Assembly: GCF_003966955.1 (NCBI RefSeq)
Contig: NZ_AP019367.1
Coordinates: 1,488,001 to 1,552,000 of the forward strand
Reading direction: 5' to 3'
Origin: Parolsenella catena
GTDB lineage: Bacteria; Actinomycetota; Coriobacteriia; Coriobacteriales; Atopobiaceae
DNA length: 64,000 nt
Positions 52,755 to 60,990 of the stretch are shown here, piece after piece; within the stretch, counting starts at the first letter, position 1; each line of letters starts with the position of its first letter. The notes beneath the pieces were generated by a model that saw only the letters and a program-made list of their open reading frames with translations, was not told the DNA's origin and did no database searches. Both the position numbers and the translations under genes were made by a program.

Positions 52755-55700
52755 ATGGTCTTCCGCACCTACGTTGAGAAGAAGCCGGGCTTCGACGTGG
52801 AGGCGCAGCAGCTCGCACAAGAGCTGCGCACCATCCTCGGTATCGGTGGCCTGACGGGCCTCCGCGTCATCAACCGCTATGACGTCGAGGGGGTCGATGA
52901 GGCCCTGTTCCAGCGCTGCGTCCCCATCGTCTTCAGCGAGCCGCAGGTCGACACCGCCACCGCCGAGCTGCCCGTCGAGGGCGTTGAGCTCGATGAGCGC
53001 GGCTTCGTCGCCTCCGCTCCGGCCGGCACCGCCGTCTTCGCCGTGGAGTACCTGCCCGGTCAGTTCGACCAGCGCGCGGATTCCGCCAGCGAGTGTGTCC
53101 AGCTCGTGAGCGCCGGCGAGCGCCCGGACGTTCGATCCGCCAAGGTCTACGTCCTCTCCGGCGAGCTCTCCGCCGCCGACGTCGACGCCATCAAGCACTA
53201 CGTGATCAACCCCGTCGAGGCCCGCGAGGCGACGCTCTCGACCAAGGCGACGCTCAAGATGGAGGTCGCCACCCCGGCCGACGTTGAGGTTCTCGATGCC
53301 TTCCTCGAGCTCGATGAGGCCGGTCTCGGCGCCTTCATCGCCGACCGCGGCCTCGCCATGGACCTCGCGGACATCAAGTTCTGCCAGGAGTACTTCGCCG
53401 GCGAGAAGCGTAACCCCACTATCACCGAGATTCGCGTCATCGACACCTACTGGTCCGACCACTGCCGCCACACCACCTTCGGCACGCAGCTCGAGAACGT
53501 CCAAATCGATGACGAGGTCGTCAAGGCCGCGTTCGACAAGTACCTCGAGGTCCGCCACGAGCTCGGCCGTGACGCCAAGCCCGTCTGCCTCATGGACATG
53601 GGCACCATCGGCGCCAAGTGGCTCAAGAAGCAGGGCATCCTCAAGAACCTCGACGAGTCCGAGGAGATCAACGCCTGCACCGTCAAGGTGAAGGTGGACG
53701 TGAATGGCCAGGACGAGGACTGGCTCTTCCTCTTCAAGAACGAGACGCACAACCACCCCACGGAGATCGAGCCGTTCGGCGGCGCGGCCACGTGCATCGG
53801 CGGCGCCATCCGCGACCCGCTGTCCGGCCGCAGCTACGTCTACCAGGCCATGCGCGTCACCGGCGCCGCTGACCCGACGGTCCCCGTCTCCACCACCCGC
53901 GCCGGCAAGCTCCCGCAGCGCAAGCTCGTGACCACCGCCGCGGCCGGCTACTCCAGCTACGGCAACCAGATCGGCCTCGCCACCGGCCAGGTCTCCGAGC
54001 TCTACCACCCCGGCTACATGGCCAAGCGCATGGAGGTCGGAGCCGTCGTGGGCGCCACCCCCGCCTCCCACGTGCGCCGCGAGTGCCCCGCCCCCGGCGA
54101 CAAGATCGTCCTTCTCGGCGGCCGCACCGGCCGTGACGGCATCGGCGGCGCCACCGGCAGCTCCAAGACCCAGAACGTCGAAAGCCTGGAGGAGTGCGGT
54201 GCCGAGGTCCAGAAGGGCAACGCCCCCGTCGAGCGCAAGCTCCAGCGCCTCTTCCGTCGCGGCGATGCCTGCCGCCTCATCAAGCGCTGCAATGACTTCG
54301 GCGCCGGCGGCGTCTCCGTCGCCGTGGGCGAACTCGCCGATGGCCTCGACATCAACCTCGATCGCGTGACCAAGAAGTACGAGGGCCTCGACGGCACCGA
54401 GCTTGCCATCTCCGAGAGCCAGGAGCGCATGGCCGTGGCCCTTGCCGCCGCCGACGTCGACGAGTTCATGAGCTATGCCACCGAGGAGAACCTCGAGGCC
54501 ACCGTCATCGCCACCGTCACCGAAGATCCGCGCGTCCACATCACGTGGCGCGGCGACACCATCGTCGACCTCTCCCGCGAGTTCCTCGCCAGCAACGGCG
54601 CCCCTAAGCACATGGACGTCCACGTCCTGAAGGCCGAGCGCTGGGAGCCCGAGTGGGCCGGCGAGACCCTCGCCGAGCGCATGACCTCGCTCGTCCGCGA
54701 CCTCAACGTCGCCTCCAACAAGGGCCTGTCCGAGCGCTTCGACTCCACCATCGGCGCGGCCACGGTCCTCATGCCCTTCGGCGGCAAGACCCAGCTCACC
54801 CCCACCTCCGCGATGGTCGCGAAGTTCCCCGTCGACGGCGAGACCACCACGGCCAGCGCCATGGCGTGGGGCTTCAACCCCTATCTGATGGAGAAGAACC
54901 AGTTCGCCGGCGCTTATCTCTCCGTCGTTGAGAGCATCTCCAAGCTCGTCGCCGCTGGCTTCGCCCATCGCGACGCCTACCTCTCCTTCCAGGAGTACTT
55001 CGAGCGCCTGCGCACCGAGCCCGAGCGCTGGGGCAAGCCCATGGCCGCCGTCCTCGGCGCCCTCATGGCCCAGATGGACCTTGGCGCTGGCGCCATTGGC
55101 GGCAAGGACTCGATGAGCGGCAGCTTCGAGGATGCCGAGGGCGAGCTCAATGTCCCGCCCACCCTCATCAGCTTCGCCGTCGCCGTGGGCAAGGCCGCTC
55201 GCGCCACCTCGCCCGAGTTCAAGGGTGCCGGCCATCGTGTCATCTGCGTTGAGCCCGCCGAGTACGGCGACGACTATCGTCCGAACGCCACCGGCCTGCT
55301 CGAGACCTTCGACGTCATCGAGAAGCTCGTGGGCGACGGTGCTGCGCTCGCCATCTCCACGCCCGGCTACGGCGGCGAGGCAGAGGCCCTGTTCAAGATG
55401 TGCGTCGGCAACCAGCTCGGCGTCGCCCTCGTCGAGGACGTCCCCGCCGACAGCCTGTTCGACCCGGCTTACGGCAGCTTCCTCGTGGAGCTCGCCGACG
55501 ACGCCGAGCTGCCCGCCTCGACTGACAACGTCTCCGTCGAGCTCCTCGGCACCACGACCGAGGCCTACGAGTTCGTGGCCGCCGGCGAGACCTGCGACCT
55601 CACGACCCTCCAGGAGGCCTGGGAGAGCGGCATCGAGGGCGTGTTCCCCTACCGCACCAAGGTCGAGACCGAGAAGGTCGACGCAATCGACTACCAAGCC

Positions 55701-56534
55701 AAGGACGTCCACGTCTTCAGTGGCGCCAAGCTCGGTCGCCCGCGCGTGACCATCCCCGTCTTCCCGGGCAACAACTGCGAGTACGACTCCGCCCGCGCCT
55801 TCGAGACGGCAGGCGCCGAGGCGGACGTCTTCGTCATCAACAACCTCACGCCCGCCGCTGTTGCCGAGAGCACCCACGAGCTCGCCGAGCGCATCCGCAA
55901 GAGCCAGATCGTCATGATCCCGGGCGGCTTCTCCGGCGGCGACGAGCCCGATGGCTCTGCCAAGTTCATCACGGCCTTCTTCCGCGCCCCCGAGGTCACG
56001 GACGCCGTGCGAGACCTGCTCCAAGCCCGCGATGGCCTCATGCTGGGCATCTGCAACGGCTTCCAGGCGCTCATCAAGCTCGGCCTCGTGCCGTACGGCG
56101 ACATCGTCGACGCCACGCCCGAGGCGCCCACGCTGACGTTCAACACCATCGGCCGCCACCAGAGCCGCCTCGTGCGCACCCGCGTCGCGAGCAACCTCTC
56201 GCCGTGGCTCGCCCAGTGCGAGCAGGGCAGCGACTACACCGTCGCCATCTCCCACGGCGAGGGCCGCTTCGTCGCCAGCGACGAGGTTCTCGCCCAGCTC
56301 ATCGCCAATGGCCAGGTCGCCACGCAGTACGTCAACGAAGCCGGCGTCCCGAGCATGGACCTCGACGTGAACCCCAACGGCTCCATCGCCTGCGTCGAGG
56401 GCATCACCAGCCCCGACGGCCGCGTCTTCGGCAAAATGGGCCACGTCGAGCGCCGCGGCGACGGCCTGTACGCCAACGTGCCCGGCAACAAGTTCATGCC
56501 CGTCTTCGAGAGCGGCGTCGCCTACTTTGAATAG
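52755..56534 (+). CDS. purL: Phosphoribosylformylglycinamidine synthase, single-chain
   Basis: Fourth step of de novo purine synthesis: ATP- and glutamine-dependent amidation of FGAR. It is 1259 aa and fuses the PurS-like N-domain (1-150), the two AIRS-type synthetase halves (TYWSDHCRHTTFGT, NETHNHPTEIEPFGGA, NDFGAGGVSVAVGELADG, GGKDSMSGSF) and the C-terminal glutaminase (about 990-1259) with Cys in LGICNGFQALIKLG and the His/Glu pair in ISHGEGRF. The start at 52755 has GGGCAGGACG upstream. Codon usage is very GCC/CTC-biased, consistent with high expression. A strong terminator follows. Confidence 0.97.
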   Translation: MVFRTYVEKKPGFDVEAQQLAQELRTILGIGGLTGLRVINRYDVEGVDEALFQRCVPIVFSEPQVDTATAELPVEGVELDERGFVASAPAGTAVFAVEYLPGQFDQRADSASECVQLVSAGERPDVRSAKVYVLSGELSAADVDAIKHYVINPVEAREATLSTKATLKMEVATPADVEVLDAFLELDEAGLGAFIADRGLAMDLADIKFCQEYFAGEKRNPTITEIRVIDTYWSDHCRHTTFGTQLENVQIDDEVVKAAFDKYLEVRHELGRDAKPVCLMDMGTIGAKWLKKQGILKNLDESEEINACTVKVKVDVNGQDEDWLFLFKNETHNHPTEIEPFGGAATCIGGAIRDPLSGRSYVYQAMRVTGAADPTVPVSTTRAGKLPQRKLVTTAAAGYSSYGNQIGLATGQVSELYHPGYMAKRMEVGAVVGATPASHVRRECPAPGDKIVLLGGRTGRDGIGGATGSSKTQNVESLEECGAEVQKGNAPVERKLQRLFRRGDACRLIKRCNDFGAGGVSVAVGELADGLDINLDRVTKKYEGLDGTELAISESQERMAVALAAADVDEFMSYATEENLEATVIATVTEDPRVHITWRGDTIVDLSREFLASNGAPKHMDVHVLKAERWEPEWAGETLAERMTSLVRDLNVASNKGLSERFDSTIGAATVLMPFGGKTQLTPTSAMVAKFPVDGETTTASAMAWGFNPYLMEKNQFAGAYLSVVESISKLVAAGFAHRDAYLSFQEYFERLRTEPERWGKPMAAVLGALMAQMDLGAGAIGGKDSMSGSFEDAEGELNVPPTLISFAVAVGKAARATSPEFKGAGHRVICVEPAEYGDDYRPNATGLLETFDVIEKLVGDGAALAISTPGYGGEAEALFKMCVGNQLGVALVEDVPADSLFDPAYGSFLVELADDAELPASTDNVSVELLGTTTEAYEFVAAGETCDLTTLQEAWESGIEGVFPYRTKVETEKVDAIDYQAKDVHVFSGAKLGRPRVTIPVFPGNNCEYDSARAFETAGAEADVFVINNLTPAAVAESTHELAERIRKSQIVMIPGGFSGGDEPDGSAKFITAFFRAPEVTDAVRDLLQARDGLMLGICNGFQALIKLGLVPYGDIVDATPEAPTLTFNTIGRHQSRLVRTRVASNLSPWLAQCEQGSDYTVAISHGEGRFVASDEVLAQLIANGQVATQYVNEAGVPSMDLDVNPNGSIACVEGITSPDGRVFGKMGHVERRGDGLYANVPGNKFMPVFESGVAYFE

Positions 56535-56576
56535 TTGACGAAAGCCAGCCCCCTGTCGGCTGCGCCCCGGTCAGCT

Positions 56577-56611
56577 GCGCCCCGAGCCCACGCGAGCTCG
56601 GGGCGCTTTTT
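56577..56611 (+). terminator. purL terminator
   Basis: Perfect 11-bp stem GCGCCCCGAGC / GCTCGGGGCGC, 8-nt loop, followed by TTTTTGTT. Textbook intrinsic terminator. Confidence 0.93.
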
Positions 56612-56657
56612 GTTCGATAATGGAACGCGCACGAACGCACAAGGAACGGAGCAGCAC

Positions 56658-57677
56658 TTGGATACGAATCTCAGCTACATCGCCGAGCGTCTCACGGAGC
56701 TCACGGCCATCCCCAGCCCCACCGGCTACACCAAGCACGCCACGGACTATCTGGTTGAGACCCTCACGGGCCTCGGCTATACGCCCGAGGTCTCCAACAA
56801 GGGCAACGTCCTCGTCGAGCTGGACGGGCAGGGCAAGCCGCTCGTGCTTGCCAGCCACGTCGACACCCTGGGCGCCATGGTCCGCTCCGTCAAGGACAAC
56901 GGGCGCCTGCGCCCCACGACGCTCGGCGGCCACCAGTGGCGCACGGCCGACGGCGAGAACTGCACCGTCCACACGCGCGATGGCCGAACCTACACGGGCG
57001 TGGTCCTCAACACCGAGCCCTCCACCCATGTCGCGGACGAGAAGGTAGAGCAGGTCGAGAAGAACATGGAAGTCTTGCTCGACGAGAACGTCTCCACGAA
57101 GGACGAAGCGCTCGCGCTGGGCGTGCAGGCGGGCGACATCATCGCAATGGATCCGCGCACCACGATCACCGAGAGCGGCTACATCAAGAGCCGCTTTTTG
57201 GACGACAAGCTCTCCGCATCCGTGCTGCTCGGCCTCGCCCGCGCCGTCGCCGCCGGCGAGGTGGCGCTCGCGCGCAAGGTGTCGCTGCTGTTCACAGTCT
57301 ACGAGGAGGTCGGCCACGGCGGAAGCGTCGTGCCGGCGGACACGCAGGACATGATCAGCGTTGACATGGGTTGCGTGGGCGCTGACCTCGGCTGCACGGA
57401 ACGCATGGTCTCCATCTGCGCCAAGGACTCCGGCGGCCCGTACAACTACGACATCGTGAGCGAGCTCGCGGCGTGCGCCAAAGCCAACGGCCTGGACTAC
57501 GCCATCGACGTCTACCCGCACTATGGCTCCGACGTCGAGGCCACGCTCACGGCCGGCTTCGACATCCGACACGGCCTCATCGGCCCCGGCGTCTATGCCT
57601 CGCACAACTACGAGCGCTCGCACATGGACGGCGTCCGCAACACCTTCGAGCTCCTCCGCGCCTACGTGGCCCAGTAG
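56658..57677 (+). CDS. M42-family glutamyl/deblocking aminopeptidase
   Basis: Dinuclear-metal aminopeptidase that removes N-terminal residues from peptides; often forms dodecameric tetrahedra. Metal ligands: His-Asp in ASHVDTLG, Asp in SRFLDDKLSASVL, Glu pair in VYEEVGHGG, Asp in SVDMGCVG, and His in ASHNYERSHMDG. The start is assigned to TTG at 56658 because GGAG lies 6 nt upstream and the protein then begins with DTNLSYIAERLTELTAIPSPTGY as in the family (339 aa). The open frame extends 41 codons upstream through the purL terminator, so longer starts are unlikely. Confidence 0.88.
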   Translation: MDTNLSYIAERLTELTAIPSPTGYTKHATDYLVETLTGLGYTPEVSNKGNVLVELDGQGKPLVLASHVDTLGAMVRSVKDNGRLRPTTLGGHQWRTADGENCTVHTRDGRTYTGVVLNTEPSTHVADEKVEQVEKNMEVLLDENVSTKDEALALGVQAGDIIAMDPRTTITESGYIKSRFLDDKLSASVLLGLARAVAAGEVALARKVSLLFTVYEEVGHGGSVVPADTQDMISVDMGCVGADLGCTERMVSICAKDSGGPYNYDIVSELAACAKANGLDYAIDVYPHYGSDVEATLTAGFDIRHGLIGPGVYASHNYERSHMDGVRNTFELLRAYVAQ

Positions 57678-57686
57678 TGCACCAAA

Positions 57687-57759
57687 GGGGACGGGTTCGT
57701 TTGGTCCCTTTCGCTTGGCCTCCTCGAAGACGAGGCCGGCACCAGATGAACCCGTCCCC
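57687..57759. repeat. Intergenic hairpin with GGGGACGGGTTC arms
   Basis: Perfect 12-bp arms GGGGACGGGTTC / GAACCCGTCCCC flank a 49-nt loop with an inner CCTCG/CGAGG stem and GGTCCCTTT. It separates two convergent genes. The GGGGACGGGT core recurs in the hairpin at 50918-50984. Confidence 0.6.
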
Positions 57760-57767
57760 AATGGTCC

Positions 57768-58739
57768 CTACAGCTTCTTGTGGAGCTTCAGCAGCTCGAT
57801 GAGCATGTGGTCGCGATACTCCGCGAGGCCCTCGGGCGTGTTGCCCTTCTCGGCCGGGCGCGCGGCGAGCTCATCGTTAACGCCATCCTGTGCCACCTGG
57901 GCAAACTCGGGCGGGAAGCTCTTCCAGTCCGCCATGTCCTCAAGCCACAGGTTGATCGAGTCGTTCAGGTGGTTCATGAGGCCAGACACGCCACCCTTGC
58001 CACCGCCAAGCTCGAAGACAAGCGAGGGACCCATGATGCCCCAGCGGATGCCCGGGCCAAACGTCACGGCCTTGTCGGCGTCCTCGATGGTGCACACGCC
58101 GGAGAGCACGAGGTTCGCGACCTCGCGATACAGCGCCATCTGCAGGCGGTTGCAGATAAAGCCGAGCGCCTCCTTCTGTAGCACCACCGGTTCCATGCCG
58201 ATCGCCGTGTAGAACGCCTTGGCGCGCGCCACCGTCCGCTCGCTCGTCTTCTCGCCCTTCGTGATCTCCACGAGCGGAATGAGGTGAGGCGGATTGTAGG
58301 GGTGGCCGCCGCAGAAGCGCTCGGGGTGCTCGGCGTTCTTTGCGATCTCTGTCACGAGAAGTCCCGACGTTGAGCTCGCGATGATGGCGTCGGGCTCCGA
58401 GGCCGCCTCGATGGCCTTCACAAGCTCCCACTTGACCTCGTAGTGCTCGGCCGAGGACTCCTGGATGAACTGAGCGCCCGTCACGGCCTCGGCAATCGAG
58501 GTGGTGTAGTGAATGCGCGCGGCAATCTCGCCGGCCTCGTCGGCCGTGTAGACGCCGTTCTTCACGAGAGAGTCGAGGGAGGTGGCCACGCGCTGCCGCG
58601 CAAGCTCGCTCGACTCCTCCGTGCGGTTCTGCGCCCAGACCTCGAGCCCCGCCATCGCGAACTTGAGCGCGTAGCTGTACCCGATGACACCAGCGCCAAC
58701 CGACGCCACCTTTGCAAATTCGACGCCGTCAATCTCCAT
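57768..58739 (-). CDS. 3-hydroxyacyl-CoA dehydrogenase-type NAD enzyme
   Basis: Two-domain NAD-dependent dehydrogenase. The Rossmann motif is VASVGAGVIGYSYALKFAMAG (about 11-31), the catalytic region has IIASSTSGLLVTEIA and GGHPYNPPHLIPLVEI with the active-site His, and the C-terminal helical domain contains GFICNRLQMALYREV. It is 323 aa, the size of HBD, carnitine or L-gulonate dehydrogenases, so the substrate is open. The start at 58739 has GGGAGG. The upstream DUF2798 gene is 64 nt away on the same strand; they may be one operon. Confidence 0.85.
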   Translation of the reverse strand: MEIDGVEFAKVASVGAGVIGYSYALKFAMAGLEVWAQNRTEESSELARQRVATSLDSLVKNGVYTADEAGEIAARIHYTTSIAEAVTGAQFIQESSAEHYEVKWELVKAIEAASEPDAIIASSTSGLLVTEIAKNAEHPERFCGGHPYNPPHLIPLVEITKGEKTSERTVARAKAFYTAIGMEPVVLQKEALGFICNRLQMALYREVANLVLSGVCTIEDADKAVTFGPGIRWGIMGPSLVFELGGGKGGVSGLMNHLNDSINLWLEDMADWKSFPPEFAQVAQDGVNDELAARPAEKGNTPEGLAEYRDHMLIELLKLHKKL

Positions 58740-58803
58740 GTGATGCCTCCCAGTCGAGGATGAGCGGGTCTCATGTGCCCGTCTACCTCGAGTATAGGTC
58801 TGG

Positions 58804-59364
58804 CTACACCGCCTCGACAGCGAAGTCATCCACCTCGTTCTCGCCGCCAATGGCCCCGAGGTCCGCCAACTCGATCGGCTCCTCAAGCACAGTCCCCATG
58901 GGGAACGCGCGACGGAACACGAAGCGGGCGATGGGGCCGGCAACGAGCAGGTTCCAGGGCAGGGCCATGACGAAGTTCCAGGGGATGTTCGTGAGCCAGG
59001 CCATGGGAACCACGGCGAGCGTGCCGGCGTGGAAGGCGCTCTCGAAGGCACCGTACAGCGACATGATGATGACCATCGGCACCACCATGCAGCTCGAGAC
59101 GGCCAGCGTCATGGCGCGCGGCGAGCTCTTGCCCGGCATCACGAGGTGCTTGAAGGCAAAGCCCTTGGCAAGCGGGCTGGCAACGAAGACGTCGCACAAC
59201 ATGGCAAAGATGTAGGCCGGCGGGAAGCCGATCCACGCGTCGGCAATCACGTCCATGCCGATGTGGCCGTACATGCGGGCGACGTTGTAGATGGACATCC
59301 ACAGCACCATGCAGAAGCACATGATGAACGTGAAGATGAGGCTCTCTCGCTTGTTGGTGGGCAT
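58804..59364 (-). CDS. DUF2798 membrane protein
   Basis: 186 aa with two repeats of the DUF2798 unit: ESLIFTFIMCFCMVLWMSIYNVA and SSCMVVPMVIIMSLYGAFE begin the two halves, each with two helices, giving four transmembrane segments. The C-terminal 35 residues are acidic and soluble. Function unknown. Upstream, in the 5' leader, is an intrinsic terminator only 36-41 nt before the start codon, so expression is probably controlled by attenuation. Confidence 0.8.
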   Translation of the reverse strand: MPTNKRESLIFTFIMCFCMVLWMSIYNVARMYGHIGMDVIADAWIGFPPAYIFAMLCDVFVASPLAKGFAFKHLVMPGKSSPRAMTLAVSSCMVVPMVIIMSLYGAFESAFHAGTLAVVPMAWLTNIPWNFVMALPWNLLVAGPIARFVFRRAFPMGTVLEEPIELADLGAIGGENEVDDFAVEAV

Positions 59365-59399
59365 ATGCTGGCGATTCCTTTCCGTTTGTCTCGTGGCAC

Positions 59400-59441
59400 A
59401 AAAAACGGGCGAGATGAGAGCGTGAACTTCATCTCGCCCGT
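59400..59441 (-). terminator. Intrinsic terminator within the leader of the DUF2798 gene
   Basis: Perfect 12-bp stem ACGGGCGAGATG / CATCTCGCCCGT with a 13-nt loop, followed on the minus strand by TTTTT. It lies between the putative promoter (59541-59569) and the start codon (59364). Confidence 0.85.
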
Positions 59442-59569
59442 CTGCGTTTCCGCCGGCTGCGACTACATCCTTCGTATGTGCGGGAGCTAGCCTAGCGCAC
59501 TCGCCGCCCCTCTCGTAAGCGCCTTCACATAATCCGCGGCTTTGTAAGGTTTTTGGCCCGCCAGCACAA
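59442..59569 (-). promoter_or_regulatory. Candidate promoter and structured leader (possible riboswitch or attenuator)
   Basis: Minus strand: -35 TTGTGC (59564-59569), 17-nt spacer, -10 TACAAA (59541-59546). The following about 95 nt before the terminator can form stems such as GTGCG/CGCAC and ACAT-ACGAAGG-ATGT, and contain GGCGGAAACGCAGACGGG. No known riboswitch consensus fits; glycine and guanidine classes were considered and not supported. Confidence 0.4.
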
Positions 59570-59639
59570 CCATTTGTCGCCCTGGCACGACGCCCGCCCT
59601 CTCTCGGGGCCTTGCCAGCGCATGGGCATCATCTGCGAT

Positions 59640-59786
59640 GAGCCAAAAAGATGTCGAGAAGTCACCCCCCCGTTATACAAATTAGTATGGCTATGGCTTC
59701 GCAAGGGCTGCGCAGAGACGCCCGAGCAAATCACGGACGTGATATTTCGCATCAAAGACATCGCGCCCGCCGACCTGCTCGAATAG
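59640..59786 (+). pseudogene. Possible remnant of a TetR-family C-terminus
   Basis: The frame ending at 59786 reads LYKLVWLWLRKGCAETPE and ITDVIFRIKDIAPADLLE before the stop. The W...GC-E-PE pattern resembles the end of TetR/AcrR ligand-binding domains. No N-terminal HTH is found upstream, the local GC content is lower, and a run of seven C residues sits just before the segment. It may instead be a chance frame. Confidence 0.25.
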
Positions 59787-59794
59787 CGGCGCGT

Positions 59795-60136
59795 CTACGC
59801 CGGCAACACCACCACGAGCAGCATCTTGAATGCCGTGACGCCGCGCACGGCATGCGGCGCACCCGCCGGGATCACGATGGACTCACCGGCGCCCAGCTGG
59901 TGGGGCGCCCCGTTGATCGTGATCTCTCCCGTACCTTCAAGCACGGTGACGAGCGCATCTCCGCCAGCGGCGTGGCTCGCCATGCCCTCATCGGCATCAA
60001 TCGCAAACACCGTAATCTTGCAGCCCGGCATCTGCGAGAGGGTACGGCTGACAACCTGCCCCTCCTCGACGTCCACGAGCCTCGCAAGCGCAAACACCTG
60101 CTCCTTCTCGACGTTCTTGATGAGCTCCTCGGCCAT
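59795..60136 (-). CDS. Small cupin protein A
   Basis: 113-residue single-domain cupin. The first cupin motif is degenerate (DEGMASHAAGGDALVTVLEG, with one His), and the second is IPAGAPHAVRG with a His. A small beta-barrel of this kind may bind a metal or sugar. It begins 45 nt after the stop of the second cupin gene on the same strand, so the two are probably co-transcribed paralogues. Confidence 0.85.
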   Translation of the reverse strand: MAEELIKNVEKEQVFALARLVDVEEGQVVSRTLSQMPGCKITVFAIDADEGMASHAAGGDALVTVLEGTGEITINGAPHQLGAGESIVIPAGAPHAVRGVTAFKMLLVVVLPA

Positions 60137-60181
60137 GGTGCCTCCCTTCTCGCCCAGTCTCGTGCCCGGACGATAAACCTG

Positions 60182-60535
60182 TTAGCCAACGGGGATGGCT
60201 AGCTGGAGCAGCTTGAATCCCCTGTCTGGGTCCGCGCCCGCGAGTGCACTCGGCGTCCCCGCCGCAACGCACAGGACGTCACCCTCGCGCATCGTCACCG
60301 CACCATCCGGGAGCGAGACGATAGCCTCGCCCTCCACGAGAAAGTACATGACATCTTGCGGATAGACCTCCTCGCTCACGCTCTCGCCCGCCGCGAACGC
60401 AAGCAGCGTCATGCTCGCTTCGCCTCCGCGCGTGAGCGAGCGGCTTGCGACCATGCCCTCGCGGGCCACGACGAGCGAGGCGAGCGGGGCCGGCGTGCTG
60501 GTTGGAATGTTGCGAAGTCCCATAAGTTTCGCCAA
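60182..60535 (-). CDS. Small cupin protein B
   Basis: 117-residue cupin with motif 1 VSEEVYPQDVMYFLVEGE and motif 2 GDVLCVAAGTPSALAG, in which the usual His residues are mostly missing, so metal binding is doubtful. The start is taken as TTG at 60535 because GGAG lies 5 nt upstream; the ATG four codons later has no clear site. It forms a tandem pair with the next cupin gene. Confidence 0.75.
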   Translation of the reverse strand: MAKLMGLRNIPTSTPAPLASLVVAREGMVASRSLTRGGEASMTLLAFAAGESVSEEVYPQDVMYFLVEGEAIVSLPDGAVTMREGDVLCVAAGTPSALAGADPDRGFKLLQLAIPVG

Positions 60536-60612
60536 TCATCTCCGTGTCACCTAGCATCACAACCTTACCCAAACGCACGTGCGTTCAAGCCGAGCACGCA
60601 GGCGTATCCTAG

Positions 60613-60945
60613 AGGGCCGCAAGGCGCCATCACGGCCTCGCGGGAGACTGGTCCACGCTCGCCCTCAAGGGCGCGCTCGACGCGGTCATCGTCTGCGCCA
60701 TGGCAGCATCCATGGGCCGGGGATGTCTGTTCTCGGCCCTGCCCGTCGCGGTGCTGCAGGGTAGCGTCACGGCACTCGCCACGCTGCTGCACCCCATCAT
60801 GACGCAGACCGCGCTCGCCAACCTCTCGCTCGTGGGCTCCGCGCTCATCTTCTGCGTGGGCGTCAACCTCATCTGGCCACGCACGTTCAAGCCGGCGAAC
60901 ATGCTGCCAGCCGTCGTGATTGCCGTGGCGCTGGCATTCGCGTAG
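60613..60945 (+). pseudogene. DUF554 membrane protein, N-terminally truncated remnant
   Basis: The frame from the stop at 60610 to 60945 encodes the C-terminal half of a DUF554 family membrane protein: GLAGDWSTLALKGALDAVIV, then SALPVAVLQGSVTALATLL and GSALIFCVGVNLIW, NMLPAVVIAVALAF. Intact members have about 230 residues; here only about 110 remain and the first ATG (60700) leaves 81 residues with no start-proximal transmembrane region. An in-frame stop and missing N-terminal half indicate a decayed gene. Confidence 0.7.
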
Positions 60946-60990
60946 GCCACGCGCTGCGGAGAGAAGCCCGCCCGCGCGGACCTTGCCCCG

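Noticed and set aside
52515-56444. A 1309-codon open frame on the minus strand opposite purL
   Set aside because: Composition is Gly/Val/Leu/Asp/Ala repeat-like, as expected from antisense of GCC- and CTC-rich codons; purL is complete on the other strand.
59442-59540. Glycine riboswitch before the DUF2798 gene
   Set aside because: ACGAAGG and GGAAAC elements are present, but the CTCTCAGGC core and the P1 pairing are not; left as an unclassified leader.
59525-59761. A 78-codon minus-strand frame
   Set aside because: No start site, no domain, and it overlaps the putative leader promoter and the TetR-like remnant.
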